Source of the DNA: UBA1715 sp045615765
Lineage (GTDB): Bacteria; Bacteroidota; Bacteroidia; Bacteroidales; UBA1715
Assembly: GCA_045615765.1 (NCBI GenBank)
Contig: JAZLFM010000007.1
Coordinates: forward strand, 1-54,885
Reading direction: 5' to 3'
Length of the DNA: 54,885 nt
The notes beneath the pieces were generated by a model. The model was not told the DNA's origin. It saw only the letters and a list, made by a program, of their open reading frames with translations, and ran no database searches. Positions within the stretch are counted from its first letter, which is position 1. Each line of letters opens with the position of its first letter. Of the stretch, positions 7,761 through 16,998 are shown piece by piece. The position numbers and the translations under genes were made by a program.

Positions 7761-8606
7761 TTAAAACTTTTCAAACGATTGTTTTTCAAGCTTTTCCATA
7801 GGTCTCACAACTATCTCACCTACCTCTCCACCTACTTCTTGTAAATTCAACACTATCATTTTTTCAAATGCAAGAGCCAAAGAACCGACAAAAGAGACTG
7901 TTTTTGTGTTATATCGTTGCATCATTGGCACAAAATACGTCGTACAAAACGCAGAAAAAGCAGAATTTACCAACGAACATACAGTTTTATCGTCGAGATG
8001 TTGTGCCAAAAAAGGAGCAAAACTTGCCAAATATGCATTCGGACGTGGTTGTTTATATACTCTATCCAATACATCACCTAAAGATATTTGATATTGTTCA
8101 AAAAATGCTTTTTCAACATTTTTAGACAGTTTCTTCTCGAACAAAGCAGATAACAAGCGTTTTCCTAAATCCGCACCACTACCCTCGTCACCCAAAATAA
8201 ATCCCAACGAAGGCATTGGAGTTTCGATTGATTTTCCATCCCAATAACCGATATTCATACCAGTTCCGAGAATAGCAACCAAGCCAGACTGTGAGCCATA
8301 ACAAGCTCTCGCAGCTCCTACCAAATCGGAATCGACAACCACTGTTGCATTTACGAACAACGATTGTAAACTATCTTCTATCAACTGCTTCGATTCGGCT
8401 CTACCACATCCTGTTCCATAGAAATATATAGATTGTACTGCTTTTGGATCAATTTCGGAAGGTAGATTGTTACCGATTTCCGACTGCACAACCTCTTTTG
8501 TAACAAAATATGGACTCAAACCTATTGTATGAAAATGAACGATTCGTTCACCTTCCACACACGCCCAATCGGTTTTGGTAGAACCACTATCTGCTATCAG
8601 TATCAT
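7761..8606 (-). CDS. BadF/BadG/BcrA/BcrD-type sugar kinase (N-acetylglucosamine kinase-like)
   Basis: This 281-residue protein has the ASKHA ATPase fold. Phosphate-1 loop: IADSGSTKTDWA at residues 3-14. Phosphate-2 loop: AILGTGMNIGYW. These are followed by GFILGDEGSGADLGKRLLS, which is very characteristic of the N-acetylglucosamine-kinase-like branch of the BadF family. The probable reaction is ATP-dependent phosphorylation of an amino sugar in cell-wall recycling; the substrate is inferred from the branch only. There is no signal peptide. Its ATG overlaps the stop of the DUF4286 gene by 4 bp, so the two are translationally coupled. It is the last gene of a three-gene operon read from about 9,513 leftwards. 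Confidence 0.88.
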   Translation of the reverse strand: MILIADSGSTKTDWACVEGERIVHFHTIGLSPYFVTKEVVQSEIGNNLPSEIDPKAVQSIYFYGTGCGRAESKQLIEDSLQSLFVNATVVVDSDLVGAARACYGSQSGLVAILGTGMNIGYWDGKSIETPMPSLGFILGDEGSGADLGKRLLSALFEKKLSKNVEKAFFEQYQISLGDVLDRVYKQPRPNAYLASFAPFLAQHLDDKTVCSLVNSAFSAFCTTYFVPMMQRYNTKTVSFVGSLALAFEKMIVLNLQEVGGEVGEIVVRPMEKLEKQSFEKF

Positions 8607-8902
8607 AACGAAGTTAAAACTGTTTTAAACATTCCAAATTGATTCGTAAACTTTGCAAACAAAGCAGTTTCAAAATCCTGTGCATACTTTTCTTTATAGA
8701 GACCATATTGTTTTGCATCGGAAAATTGAACCTGTAAAGCAAAACAATCGTCCGCGCCTTGTTGCGCTTCAACCGAAAACAATGCTGTGGCAGACACACA
8801 CGGACAACTTTTCAATAAAGGCATATATTCTTTCTTAAGCCAATCTATCGCCATTTTTTGTATAGAATCAGCAAACGATAAGGTAATATTCACTACAATC
8901 AT
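8603..8902 (-). CDS. DUF4286 family protein
   Basis: A 99-residue protein that fits DUF4286: a beta-alpha-beta start (MIVVNITLSFADSIQKMAID) with the Trp-Leu-Lys-Glu-Tyr-Met-Pro segment and a second half ending in FKTVLTSL. The fold is expected to be ferredoxin-like, of the dimeric alpha-beta barrel type. No enzymatic role is known. It overlaps the kinase gene downstream (ATGA, 4 bp) and the membrane-protein gene upstream (4 bp), so the three are one transcript. Length is normal for the family. Confidence 0.8.
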   Translation of the reverse strand: MIVVNITLSFADSIQKMAIDWLKKEYMPLLKSCPCVSATALFSVEAQQGADDCFALQVQFSDAKQYGLYKEKYAQDFETALFAKFTNQFGMFKTVLTSL

Positions 8903-9513
8903 GATTGTAAATTTTGATTAGCTAAACTATAATATAATAGTACAAATGGTACCATAATTGTTTCCGACAAAACTGTAGTAACAGAAGATTTTATAATATC
9001 GAAGAACAAATTGGAAAACGGCAGTATAATCACTAACAAATTTGACAAGAGCCATAATCCTATATAACATACAAATACAACGCCATAGCTTTGAATAGGA
9101 TTTGTCCGACTCAAATTATAGCAACGGGAAAGACTTTCTGCGTTCGTTTTTTTTGCAAAAAGTACATCATACGTAAGCATAGAAAGTGCCGGCAATAGTA
9201 TTAAAGCAGGAATAATAAATAAAAACAAACCCAAAACTTCTACTCCCATCATAAAAAGTACAGAAAGCAAAGCAACTTTCCATACATCCAACAAATAAGC
9301 TTTTGTGTTTTCAAAAGTCGAAGGAACACCTTGTATATAATTATGTATATAACCGCAAGAAACTGTTATACTCAAAAACTTCGCTAAAAAAGAAAACACT
9401 AAGGCTAAGCACAAATTGCCATACGAAAAAGTTGGCACACCTTCCGACTTCATAAACAAGAAGTAGTCGGTAAATATTTCCTTACTGGAACGAACTTTAT
9501 TAAATTCAATCAT
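8899..9513 (-). CDS. Polytopic membrane protein of unknown function
   Basis: This 204-residue protein has about five hydrophobic segments, for example LCLALVFSFLAKFLSI, WKVALLSVLFMMGVEVLGLF, LFIIPALILLPALSMLTYD, YGVVFVCYIGLWLLSNLLVI and a final MVPFVLLYYSL. I do not recognise a named family. The pattern resembles small Bacteroidota inner-membrane proteins with a loop before the GFxxS-type helices. A TTG at 9519 precedes ATG 9513 by two codons; I chose the ATG. A box TATTTTTG (minus strand, 9546-9539) lies 26 bp upstream and fits the -7 promoter consensus, so this gene probably opens the operon with DUF4286 and the BadF kinase. Confidence 0.7.
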   Translation of the reverse strand: MIEFNKVRSSKEIFTDYFLFMKSEGVPTFSYGNLCLALVFSFLAKFLSITVSCGYIHNYIQGVPSTFENTKAYLLDVWKVALLSVLFMMGVEVLGLFLFIIPALILLPALSMLTYDVLFAKKTNAESLSRCYNLSRTNPIQSYGVVFVCYIGLWLLSNLLVIILPFSNLFFDIIKSSVTTVLSETIMVPFVLLYYSLANQNLQS

Positions 9514-9680
9514 AAACAATTACGATTTTCGCACACGACAAAAATAATCTTTTTCTTTCTATTATTCTATCTTATTCCAACACTACAAATGCTGTATATA
9601 TCTTCACGATTATAGACTTTGTATATTTTTATCATCTACGAAATTGTAAAAATCTATATTTGGCAACAAAATTTTAAGAA

Positions 9681-10106
9681 ATGAAAAAACTACTTACAAT
9701 CTGCATCGCTTGCCTAGCAAGCCTTGGACTATTCGCCCAAAACGAAGAAGGTATTTGGGAAACACACGACAGCAAAACAAACAAAGCAATGAGTTATGTA
9801 CAAGTTTACAAGAAAGACGGTAAATTGTACGGTAAAGTCATCAAAAACCTTGACGGCAAAGAAACAACTTGTTCAAAATGCTCTGGTGCAGACAAAAACA
9901 AACCTATCATCGGACTTATGGTAATCCGTGGATTAGAACAAAAAGGTTCTAAATGGGTAAAAGACGACGGAATTCTTGATCCTGTTACCGGATTCCTATG
10001 CAATGGTCAAGTATGGATGGAAAGCGCCGATGTTATGAAAGTAAAAGGCTCTGTACTTTTCTTCAACGAAACTCAAACATGGACACGCGTAAAACAAAAC
10101 AAATAA
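9681..10106 (+). CDS. DUF2147 secreted protein
   Basis: This 141-residue periplasmic protein starts with a signal peptide (MKKLLTICIACLASLGLFAQ), then the DUF2147 core. The opening EGIWETHDSKTNKAMSYVQV resembles the GxW...S.VxI strands of the family. CSKC lies mid-domain, followed by IGLMVIRGL and DPVTGFLCNG with a Gly-rich turn, and a terminal TWTRVK strand. The domain is expected to be a small beta-barrel; its ligand is unknown. It is a single gene. The box TATATTTG at 9655-9662 fits the -7 promoter consensus and lies 18 bp before the ATG. A strong terminator follows at 10129. Confidence 0.85.
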   Translation: MKKLLTICIACLASLGLFAQNEEGIWETHDSKTNKAMSYVQVYKKDGKLYGKVIKNLDGKETTCSKCSGADKNKPIIGLMVIRGLEQKGSKWVKDDGILDPVTGFLCNGQVWMESADVMKVKGSVLFFNETQTWTRVKQNK

Positions 10107-10128
10107 ATAAAAAAAATTATTTATAAAA

Positions 10129-10155
10129 GAGACGATGCGTGCATCGTCTCTTTTT
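10129..10155. terminator. Intrinsic terminator between DUF2147 and HD gene
   Basis: GAGACGATGC (10129-10138), two bases, then GCATCGTCTC (10141-10150) and TTTTT. The stem is about 9 bp with a four-base loop. The plus-strand side ends in T, and the minus-strand side (AAAAGAGACG) gives a T run after the same stem. It can thus end both the DUF2147 transcript and the HD-domain gene, whose stop lies only 4 bp away. Confidence 0.8.
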
Positions 10156-10158
10156 GTT

Positions 10159-10770
10159 TTATAGCACTGCCATAGGCGTGCGAGTTTCTTCAATAACACC
10201 AGAAGCAAGACAATCCGAAGCTTGCATAAGAGAGCAAAGCGGTGCTATATCTTTTGCCGTAGAATAATTACTTTTCGATTCTGGACTTTGCATAGCCAAA
10301 TCCCAGGCAGACATGTGCCAACGAATAGCCAAAATCTCGTCATTTGTCAATTCAAGACCAAGACGAAGCAACATTATCACCGATTTTTCCCCATGTCCAA
10401 CTGGAAACTTCGAATAATCCACAGTATAGCCTCTATATTTTTCCCAAGAGCCAAAAGCATTCTTTCTACTTTTTAACTCTTCTTTATAGACATTAGCCTT
10501 ACAAATATCGTGAAGCAAAGTCACAATTTTAATACTTTCCTCACTTAATTTACTTTCAACTTCCGGTTTTTGAGCAATCAACACTTTGCGCAATTCCAAA
10601 CCAATCTTACAGCAGTTCAACGAGTGTTCCAATAATCCACCTACATAATTACCATGAAATGCTGTTGATGCTGGTGCAACAAAAAAATCAGACTTTTCTA
10701 AATATTCAATTACATTCTCCACACCATTACGGTTAGTCGAACGTAACAATTCCAACATTGTATTTTTCAT
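10159..10770 (-). CDS. HD-domain phosphohydrolase-like protein
   Basis: A 203-residue cytoplasmic protein with the HD signature: H49 in GLLEHSLN, H87-D88 in LLHDICK, and later His in FPVGHGEKS and IRWHMSAWD. All residues expected to hold a two-metal centre are visible. Members hydrolyse phosphate esters of nucleotides or small molecules; the substrate is not known here. The frame is open upstream to 10821, but the first residues there are hydrophilic with no known match. ATG 10770 (MKNTMLELLRS) gives the family-typical start. It is divergent from nadC, with 146 bp between the ATGs. Confidence 0.78.
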   Translation of the reverse strand: MKNTMLELLRSTNRNGVENVIEYLEKSDFFVAPASTAFHGNYVGGLLEHSLNCCKIGLELRKVLIAQKPEVESKLSEESIKIVTLLHDICKANVYKEELKSRKNAFGSWEKYRGYTVDYSKFPVGHGEKSVIMLLRLGLELTNDEILAIRWHMSAWDLAMQSPESKSNYSTAKDIAPLCSLMQASDCLASGVIEETRTPMAVL

Positions 10771-10916
10771 AAAACTGTTATTTTCACAAATATAGTAAAT
10801 TTCTGCGGCAATACATTTCATTATACAACGAGATTGTTTTTTTGTAAAGTAATTTTTTGAAATTCATAGCTTTCAACACAAGAATAATCGTATTTTTGTA
10901 AAAAAAATTTACGAAA

Positions 10917-11762
10917 ATGATAGAAAGTCCACTTATCGATGCAACTATAGACATCGCTTTTAAAGAAGATATTGGTGACGGCGACCATACAACATTATCT
11001 TGTATTCCTCACGATTTAGAAGGCCGTGCTCGTTTATTGGTTAAACAAGATGGTATTTTATGTGGTGTCGAATTAGCGAAGAAAATCTTTGCCAAATTCG
11101 ACCCTACCCTTCGTGTTACTCAATACCTACACGACGGCGATGCAATCAAAAAAGGCGACATCGCTTTTGTAGTTGAAGGAAAAACTATCTCTATCCTACA
11201 AACTGAACGTCTTGTTTTGAACTTTATGCAACGCTTAAGCGGTATCGCTACACAAACAAACGAATATGTAAAATTACTTGAAGGCACAAACACAAAAATC
11301 CTTGATACACGTAAAACTACTCCAGGATTGCGTTTGTTGGAAAAATATGCAGTAAAAGTCGGTGGCGGCGAAAATCACCGTATCGGTCTTTATGATATGA
11401 TTCTTATAAAGGATAACCATATTGACTATGCAGGTGGCGTAACTGCAGCAATCACAAAAACTAAAGAATATTTGAAAGCTAAAGGTAAAAACTTAAAAAT
11501 CGAAGTTGAAGCCCGTACACTTGACGAAATTCGCGAAATTCTTCAATTCGACGACATTGAAAGAATTTTGATAGACAACTTTACTCCTGAAGAAACAAAA
11601 GTTGCTGTTGCACTTATTAATGGTAAATGCAAGATAGAATCATCTGGCGGAATCACAAAAGAATCTATCAAAGCATACGCGCAAGCTGGAGTTGACTATA
11701 TTTCTGTAGGTGCATTAACTCACCACATCAGTAGTCTTGACTTAAGTCTTAAAGCATTCTAA
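10917..11762 (+). CDS. nadC: Nicotinate-nucleotide diphosphorylase (carboxylating), quinolinate phosphoribosyltransferase
   Basis: NadC makes nicotinate mononucleotide from quinolinate and PRPP with loss of CO2, the third step of de novo NAD synthesis. The 281-residue protein carries the family motifs in order: EDIGDGDHTT near the N-terminus, DTRKTTPGLR in the middle, ENHR and IKDNH, then EVEAR, ILIDNF and ESSGGI in the barrel. Length is standard. The stop and the ATG of the next gene overlap (TAATG). The -7-like box TATTTTTG at 10891-10898 sits 19 bp upstream. nadA and nadB are not in this window. Confidence 0.97.
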   Translation: MIESPLIDATIDIAFKEDIGDGDHTTLSCIPHDLEGRARLLVKQDGILCGVELAKKIFAKFDPTLRVTQYLHDGDAIKKGDIAFVVEGKTISILQTERLVLNFMQRLSGIATQTNEYVKLLEGTNTKILDTRKTTPGLRLLEKYAVKVGGGENHRIGLYDMILIKDNHIDYAGGVTAAITKTKEYLKAKGKNLKIEVEARTLDEIREILQFDDIERILIDNFTPEETKVAVALINGKCKIESSGGITKESIKAYAQAGVDYISVGALTHHISSLDLSLKAF

Positions 11763-13414
11763 TGTTCAGCAAATCTATACTGAACAAACTTTTAGCATAC
11801 ATTATATGTATTTGTTGTTGTCAACAAGTACTTGCTCAATCTACACCTCCAACCAAGCCTAAATTGGTTGTGATGGTTGTAGTGGAGCAAATGCGCTACG
11901 AATACTTGGAACGTTTTAGTTCCCACTTTTCGAGCGGCGGTTTCAAGAAATTAATGACCTTAGGAACACAATGCGCCAACGCAAATGTTGATTTTTCATA
12001 CGGTCAAAGCGCTAGCACATTTGCCTCTCTCCTAACAGGCGCTCATCCTGCACAACATGGAATTACGGGCAACTATTGGTACAACCGTACTTCTGGTTCA
12101 AAAGAACATTGTGTTGCAAACGATAGCTATATGTGCGTTGGCGGTGACGACCATGATGAATATCTCGTTTCTGCCGACAAATTGATTGCTTCTACATTTG
12201 GAGACGAACTAGTAGCCCAATCGTTTGGCCAATCACGTTCATACACTATCAGTATTGATCAACAAGCTGCTGCATTATGTGCAGGCCATACGTCAAATGG
12301 TGTTTTCTGGTTAGATGAATATACCGGAAATTGGATTAGCAATTCTTATTACACAAAAAAATTACCAGCATGGTTACACACTTTTAACAACAAAAACCTT
12401 GCGGACTTATACATAAATCGTACTTGGAACACATTTCTTCCTATCGAAAAATACAAGGAATCAACCCGCGACGATGCAAAATATGAAATAGGAATACGAA
12501 ACCAACGCACATTTCCATATTTCTTATCAAAACTGAAAGATCCATACAAACCATATAAAATCCTGAAATATACGCCATTCGGCAACACTTACACCAAAGA
12601 TTTGGCCATTGACCTTATAGAAAACGAGCATCTTGGCAAAGGCGAAGGAACTGATTTTTTAACAATAGCATACACAGCAACCGAAGAAATCGGTAACAGA
12701 TTTGGTTGTCTTTCTAAAGAAGTAGAAGACACATATATACGACTTGATTTCGAGCTGATGTTTCTTCTCAATTACCTAGAAACACGCATAGGAAAAGACA
12801 ATTTCCTTGTAATATTTACCTCCAACCATGGCATCTCTATTTCACCAAAACACGATAGTCAAAAAGCAATGAAATTAGGCACATTCAAACCTAACGAAAC
12901 TATGTACTTGTTGGACAAACATTTAGATGTAACTTTCGGTGAAGCAGATTGGATTGAATATTACCAAGACTTACAAGTTTACTTGCGTCTATCGGCACTT
13001 AAAAAACATAATGTAACACTTGCCGAAGTAGAAGATGATTGCTGTGAGTTCATATCACAACTAAGTGGAATACAATCTATTGTAGGCTCAACATGGTTAG
13101 AAAGCCACGATTTTTGTTCTAACGAAATTTTCAAAATGGTTGACCATTCCTACAACAAACAAAGGTCCGGAAATTTATTCATAACACTAAAACCTGGTTG
13201 GGGCGAACAAACTGTTGAATCCGTAGGCTCACACTTGTCTCCATACAACTACGACAGCCACATTCCATTGATATGGTACGGATGGAAAATGGAAGCCAAA
13301 ACTCTTCCACAACGAGTTGCTATGACCGACATTATTGTTAGTTTATGTGAAATAACAAAAACGCAAAAGCCAAATATGGCAACAGGAAAAATCATTGAAA
13401 ATCTTATAAAATGA
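11762..13414 (+). CDS. Alkaline-phosphatase-superfamily protein of PafA type, catalytic residues replaced
   Basis: This 550-residue protein has a signal peptide (cleavage after VLAQ, near residue 26). The overall pattern is that of PafA-type alkaline phosphatases/phosphodiesterases: VVMVVVEQMRYEYL, LTGAHPAQHGITGNYW, AGHTSNGVFWLD, VEDTYIRLD, TSNHG and NYDSHIPL. Against the PafA residues I know, the Asp of VVDQMR is Glu42, the nucleophile Thr is Ser85, Lys/Arg of the SKDR motif are Ile and Gln, the Asp/His metal pair is Glu308/Asn312, and Asp of TADHG is Asn355. Only His356 and His500 remain. Catalysis is therefore unlikely and it may be a scaffold or binding protein. It is translationally linked to nadC upstream and to the predicted barrel gene downstream (4-bp overlap). 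Confidence 0.8.
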   Translation: MFSKSILNKLLAYIICICCCQQVLAQSTPPTKPKLVVMVVVEQMRYEYLERFSSHFSSGGFKKLMTLGTQCANANVDFSYGQSASTFASLLTGAHPAQHGITGNYWYNRTSGSKEHCVANDSYMCVGGDDHDEYLVSADKLIASTFGDELVAQSFGQSRSYTISIDQQAAALCAGHTSNGVFWLDEYTGNWISNSYYTKKLPAWLHTFNNKNLADLYINRTWNTFLPIEKYKESTRDDAKYEIGIRNQRTFPYFLSKLKDPYKPYKILKYTPFGNTYTKDLAIDLIENEHLGKGEGTDFLTIAYTATEEIGNRFGCLSKEVEDTYIRLDFELMFLLNYLETRIGKDNFLVIFTSNHGISISPKHDSQKAMKLGTFKPNETMYLLDKHLDVTFGEADWIEYYQDLQVYLRLSALKKHNVTLAEVEDDCCEFISQLSGIQSIVGSTWLESHDFCSNEIFKMVDHSYNKQRSGNLFITLKPGWGEQTVESVGSHLSPYNYDSHIPLIWYGWKMEAKTLPQRVAMTDIIVSLCEITKTQKPNMATGKIIENLIK

Positions 13415-14184
13415 AAAAATTACTATTTACCATACTAATTTGTATATACTCAATTATTGGTCTATGCCAAAATTATCATGCTCCACTATCCGATTCAAAG
13501 CAAGACCAAATGTCAAAGAAAATCTACACAACTTGTAATAATGAACTTTCATTTCAATTTGCAAATGCAGAAATACAAGGTAATAGTGACGACATTACCG
13601 AATGTTGCCGAGTTTCATATCTATTAAACATACCTTACATCATCCATATAAACTGCACAAATTATTTTGGTTTAATGCCAAGTGTACATTTAAAAAGCCT
13701 TGGACTACAAACTAAAAACGAAATAATAGACACTGTTACATTTGACAAAGTTAAACGCTGTCTTTATACAGCAGGTGCCTCATTTGCCCTAAAATTCGGA
13801 TTGTTCAAGAAACATTTGTGGGCTTATACGGGCGCAAGCATGGATTGGGTTTATCTATATCGTCAAAAGAAATACGAAGACAATAAAAATCACCGTATTA
13901 CAAAAGAAAGAGCTTGGTTTTCAAAAGCAACGGAACAATTTTTACCATCATTTTTTGCTGGCATGCAATTTCCTGAAGGTATTAACTTGAAAGTAACCTA
14001 CTATTTCAAAGATTTGCTTAACCACAACTATAACGGTTCTCTCGGCGATTTTACGAAATTCAACAAATCAAATCTTCTTACATTTTCAATTTCGCTCACT
14101 ATCCAAGATTTGTATAAAAAATCAAAAAAAGCAGTGGACAATACTACTCTCGAAGCTAACGAAAATATTCTTTTTGAATTCTAA
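13411..14184 (+). CDS. Exported protein, probable outer-membrane beta-barrel, unknown family
   Basis: A 257-residue protein with a signal peptide (MKKLLFTILICIYSIIGLCQ). The mature part has alternating aromatic/polar strands, such as YTGASMDWVYLYRQKK and GINLKVTYYFKDLLNHNY, and the end LTFSISLTIQDLYKK. This suggests an 8-10-stranded barrel or a periplasmic beta protein. I do not recognise a named family. It begins inside the stop of the phosphatase-fold gene (ATGA), which makes joint function or assembly likely. The protease gene Prc begins 45 bp further on and may have its own promoter. Confidence 0.6.
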   Translation: MKKLLFTILICIYSIIGLCQNYHAPLSDSKQDQMSKKIYTTCNNELSFQFANAEIQGNSDDITECCRVSYLLNIPYIIHINCTNYFGLMPSVHLKSLGLQTKNEIIDTVTFDKVKRCLYTAGASFALKFGLFKKHLWAYTGASMDWVYLYRQKKYEDNKNHRITKERAWFSKATEQFLPSFFAGMQFPEGINLKVTYYFKDLLNHNYNGSLGDFTKFNKSNLLTFSISLTIQDLYKKSKKAVDNTTLEANENILFEF

Positions 14185-14229
14185 AAGAATTTCGTCTTTT
14201 TTACTACCTTCGTTGAAATTTTATGAGCA

Positions 14230-16350
14230 ATGAATATCAAGAAAATCATACCTATCAGCATACTAGCAATATCGGCACTTTTACTGGGTGCGTTTATTGT
14301 TTCTGAAAACAACGAACCGAAAGAAAAACTAATAGTTCGTTCTACCTACGACTTACTTCATTCGTTCCACTATAGCCCTCAAGCATTGGACGACAATTAT
14401 TCCCAACGTGTATTTGACTTATACATTAAATCGTTGGATTACAATAAGATGTATTTTACAAAAGATCAAATCGACATGCTTGCCAGTTACAAAACGAGCA
14501 TAGACGACGAGATTCGTACTTCTTCATTAGATTTTTTCAATTTGTCGATAGAACTTGTTGAAAAACAAATCAAACGAATAGAACAACTCTATCCTATTTT
14601 CTTGGAAAAACCTTTTGACTATACCCAATCGGAAACAATAAATCTTAATAGCGAAAAAAGAGATTATTGTAAAAACCAACAAGAACTGGAAGACTATTGG
14701 CGTAAATACATTAAATATCAAGTTCTATCGGAAATCATTGATTTAGAAAATGAGCAAAAGAAAAAAGCAGAGAAATCTGATACTGTTACACTAAAATCAA
14801 GCGAAGAATTAGAAAAAACAGCAAGAGAAAATGTATTAAAGCGCTACGAAACACGTTTCAAACGAATTCACAAGATTTCGCGCAACGACAGATTCTCATC
14901 ATTTGTAAACGCAGCCGCTGGAGCATTTGATCCACATACAAACTACTTTCCACCTACAGAAAAAGAAGACTTCGACATTTCTATGTCAGGAAAACTTGAA
15001 GGTATCGGTGCTACTCTTTCCGAAAAAGATGGTTACATAAAAGTAGTAGAAATTATGCCTGGTAGCCCATCATGGAAGCAAGGCGAACTAAAAGCCGAAG
15101 ATATAATCTTAAAAGTTGCTCAAGGAGATAAAGAACCAGTCGAAATCATAGATATGCGATTAGACGAAGCCGTTAGACTTATCCGTGGCCCTAAAGGTAC
15201 AAAGGTGGTACTTACGGTTAAAAAGATTGACGGTTCTATCGTTACAATTCCTATCATTCGCGATGTAATTGTTTTAGAAGAAAAATATGCTAAGTCAACA
15301 ATTATTACCACAAAAGACAAAAAAGCATATAAAATCGGTTACATCTATCTTCCACAATTCTACACTGACATGAACGACAGTCGCGGAAGAAGATGTTCAA
15401 AAGACATTGCAAACGAAGTAACTAAGCTAAAAGAAGCCAATGTTGATGGAATTATTATAGACCTTCGTAATAATGGCGGTGGTTCTCTTAACGATGTGGT
15501 TGAAATTGGTGGTTTATTCATAGACAAAGGTCCTATTGTACAAGTTAAATCTATGAAAGAACCTGCACGCGCCTACAACGACACCGATGGCAAAACATTA
15601 TATGATGGCCCATTAGCTATTATGGTAAATACTTTCAGTGCTTCCGCTTCAGAAATTCTTGCTGCCGCTATGCAAGACTATAAGCGTGCAATTATTATAG
15701 GTACAGAATCGACTTACGGTAAAGGTACAGTACAACGAATTGTCGATATTGACAGAATGGTATCGAACGAATATCGCTCACAAATGCCTTTGGGAGCTGT
15801 AAAAATCACTATCCAAAAATTCTATAGAATCAATGGCGGAACTACCCAATTCCAAGGTGTAAAACCAGACATTATTCTACCCGACCTTTACGACAAACTT
15901 GACATAGGAGAAAAAGAACTTGACTACCCTCTTCCATGGTCAGAGATAAAAGCTGCTCCATACCAAACATGGAATGCACAGCCAAACTACAAAGAATTAA
16001 CAAAGCTTAGCAATGCTCGTACAAAGAAGGATTCTTCTTTCATACTTATAAAAGAAGCTTCGCAATGGTTATACAACACAAAGAACGAAAATTCAGTTTC
16101 TTTGGAAATCAACGAATTCAGAAAGAAAGACGAAAACGACAATTTATTATCTAAAAAATACAAAAACGCAGGCGTTAAAGATGTTCCATTTGAAATAGTT
16201 GGTTTGCAAAGCGCAAGCAAAGAAAATGCAACATTAGACTCTGTGGCAAACAAGCGTGCTGAAGATTGGTACAAATCTATCAAGCAAGATGTTACATTGT
16301 ATGAATCATATCAAATTATTTCCGACTACATTCGAATGCAAAAGAAATAA
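14230..16350 (+). CDS. prc: Tail-specific (C-terminal-processing) protease, S41 family
   Basis: This 706-residue periplasmic serine protease trims or degrades proteins from their C-termini. An N-terminal membrane/signal segment (about 5-24) is followed by the TSP N-terminal domain (about 35-225), a PDZ domain (about 240-335) and the S41 domain (about 345-545). The catalytic residues match E. coli Prc: Ser472 in FSASASE, Asp483 in MQDY and Lys498 in YGKGTVQ. The oxyanion strand DLRNNGGGSL is at 411-420. A C-terminal DUF3340-like part follows. Length and residues are complete. TACCTTCG at 14205-14212 is one base off the -7 promoter consensus. The repeat element downstream begins about 90 bp after the stop. 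Confidence 0.95.
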   Translation: MNIKKIIPISILAISALLLGAFIVSENNEPKEKLIVRSTYDLLHSFHYSPQALDDNYSQRVFDLYIKSLDYNKMYFTKDQIDMLASYKTSIDDEIRTSSLDFFNLSIELVEKQIKRIEQLYPIFLEKPFDYTQSETINLNSEKRDYCKNQQELEDYWRKYIKYQVLSEIIDLENEQKKKAEKSDTVTLKSSEELEKTARENVLKRYETRFKRIHKISRNDRFSSFVNAAAGAFDPHTNYFPPTEKEDFDISMSGKLEGIGATLSEKDGYIKVVEIMPGSPSWKQGELKAEDIILKVAQGDKEPVEIIDMRLDEAVRLIRGPKGTKVVLTVKKIDGSIVTIPIIRDVIVLEEKYAKSTIITTKDKKAYKIGYIYLPQFYTDMNDSRGRRCSKDIANEVTKLKEANVDGIIIDLRNNGGGSLNDVVEIGGLFIDKGPIVQVKSMKEPARAYNDTDGKTLYDGPLAIMVNTFSASASEILAAAMQDYKRAIIIGTESTYGKGTVQRIVDIDRMVSNEYRSQMPLGAVKITIQKFYRINGGTTQFQGVKPDIILPDLYDKLDIGEKELDYPLPWSEIKAAPYQTWNAQPNYKELTKLSNARTKKDSSFILIKEASQWLYNTKNENSVSLEINEFRKKDENDNLLSKKYKNAGVKDVPFEIVGLQSASKENATLDSVANKRAEDWYKSIKQDVTLYESYQIISDYIRMQKK

Positions 16351-16443
16351 GCGATGAAGGTGCATAATATAATTTGGGGATGACATACAAATGGCCGAAC
16401 AACTATTACACAATAAACCATCTTCTTTTTGATGAATGTTCTT

Positions 16444-16900
16444 GTTCTTTCTTGCTGCAGGTCAAGAAAGAACCAAAGAACCCCGCCGAACACCTGCTTC
16501 GCTAAAAATCACCTGCGGACGGCTAAAAAAGACTATGAGTTGCTACGTAAACTTCGCAACAATCGTCTTTTTCTTTACGCCGACCTACGGCGATTTTCTT
16601 GACGCGCGCAGCTGAATCGGCTTGGTCTTTTTTTCGTAGATGGTAACCTGAAAACAAAAATATTGTTTGACGCATAGAAATACGTACAAAGAAAGACCTT
16701 TCTCGACTTCACGAATGAGCGTTAAGAAAAACGACGTAATGAAGCGTATAAAAGGATTTGATGCCTCCGGCAATTGCAGATATAAATCTAACCACGCGGC
16801 AGCCCAAATCCTTTAGCGGAATGCAGGCGTTTTTTAGCGAAGGCGTGGGTCGACGGCGTTCTTTTGCATACTTTTCTTTCGCTGTAGAAAGAAAAGTATG
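16444..16900. repeat. Composite repeat element of about 460 bp with inverted hairpin ends
   Basis: The left end holds the hairpin GTTCTTTCTTG/CAAGAAAGAAC (16444-16473). The right end holds CATACTTTTCTTTC/GAAAGAAAAGTATG (16867-16900) in the reverse orientation. Inside each hairpin the next roughly 55 bp also match as inverted repeats: both arms read CAAA(A)GAAC, CCG, then CTTCGCTAAAAA and CGCTAAA or GGCTAAA. The element thus has imperfect terminal inverted repeats of roughly 85-90 bp around a unique core. Single-ended relatives occur at 21115 and 54856. No transposase is present; an open frame of 62 codons inside (16585-16773, minus) has no family features. The stretch 16351-16998 otherwise contains no gene. 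Confidence 0.7.
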
Positions 16901-16998
16901 AGATTTTCGTTACCTAGTATATCAAATCCTAAAATTTTCTACAACATATTGTAGAAATACAAAAATATTTATCATTTTTGCCCCAAATACAAATAACA

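Noticed and set aside
12349..12771. Antisense open frames within the phosphatase-fold gene
   Set aside because: They are short shadow frames opposite a well-supported protein and have no own features.
16585..16773. Open frame of 62 codons on the minus strand
   Set aside because: It lies inside the repeat element, has no signal for a family or a start region, and the repeat arms explain the sequence.
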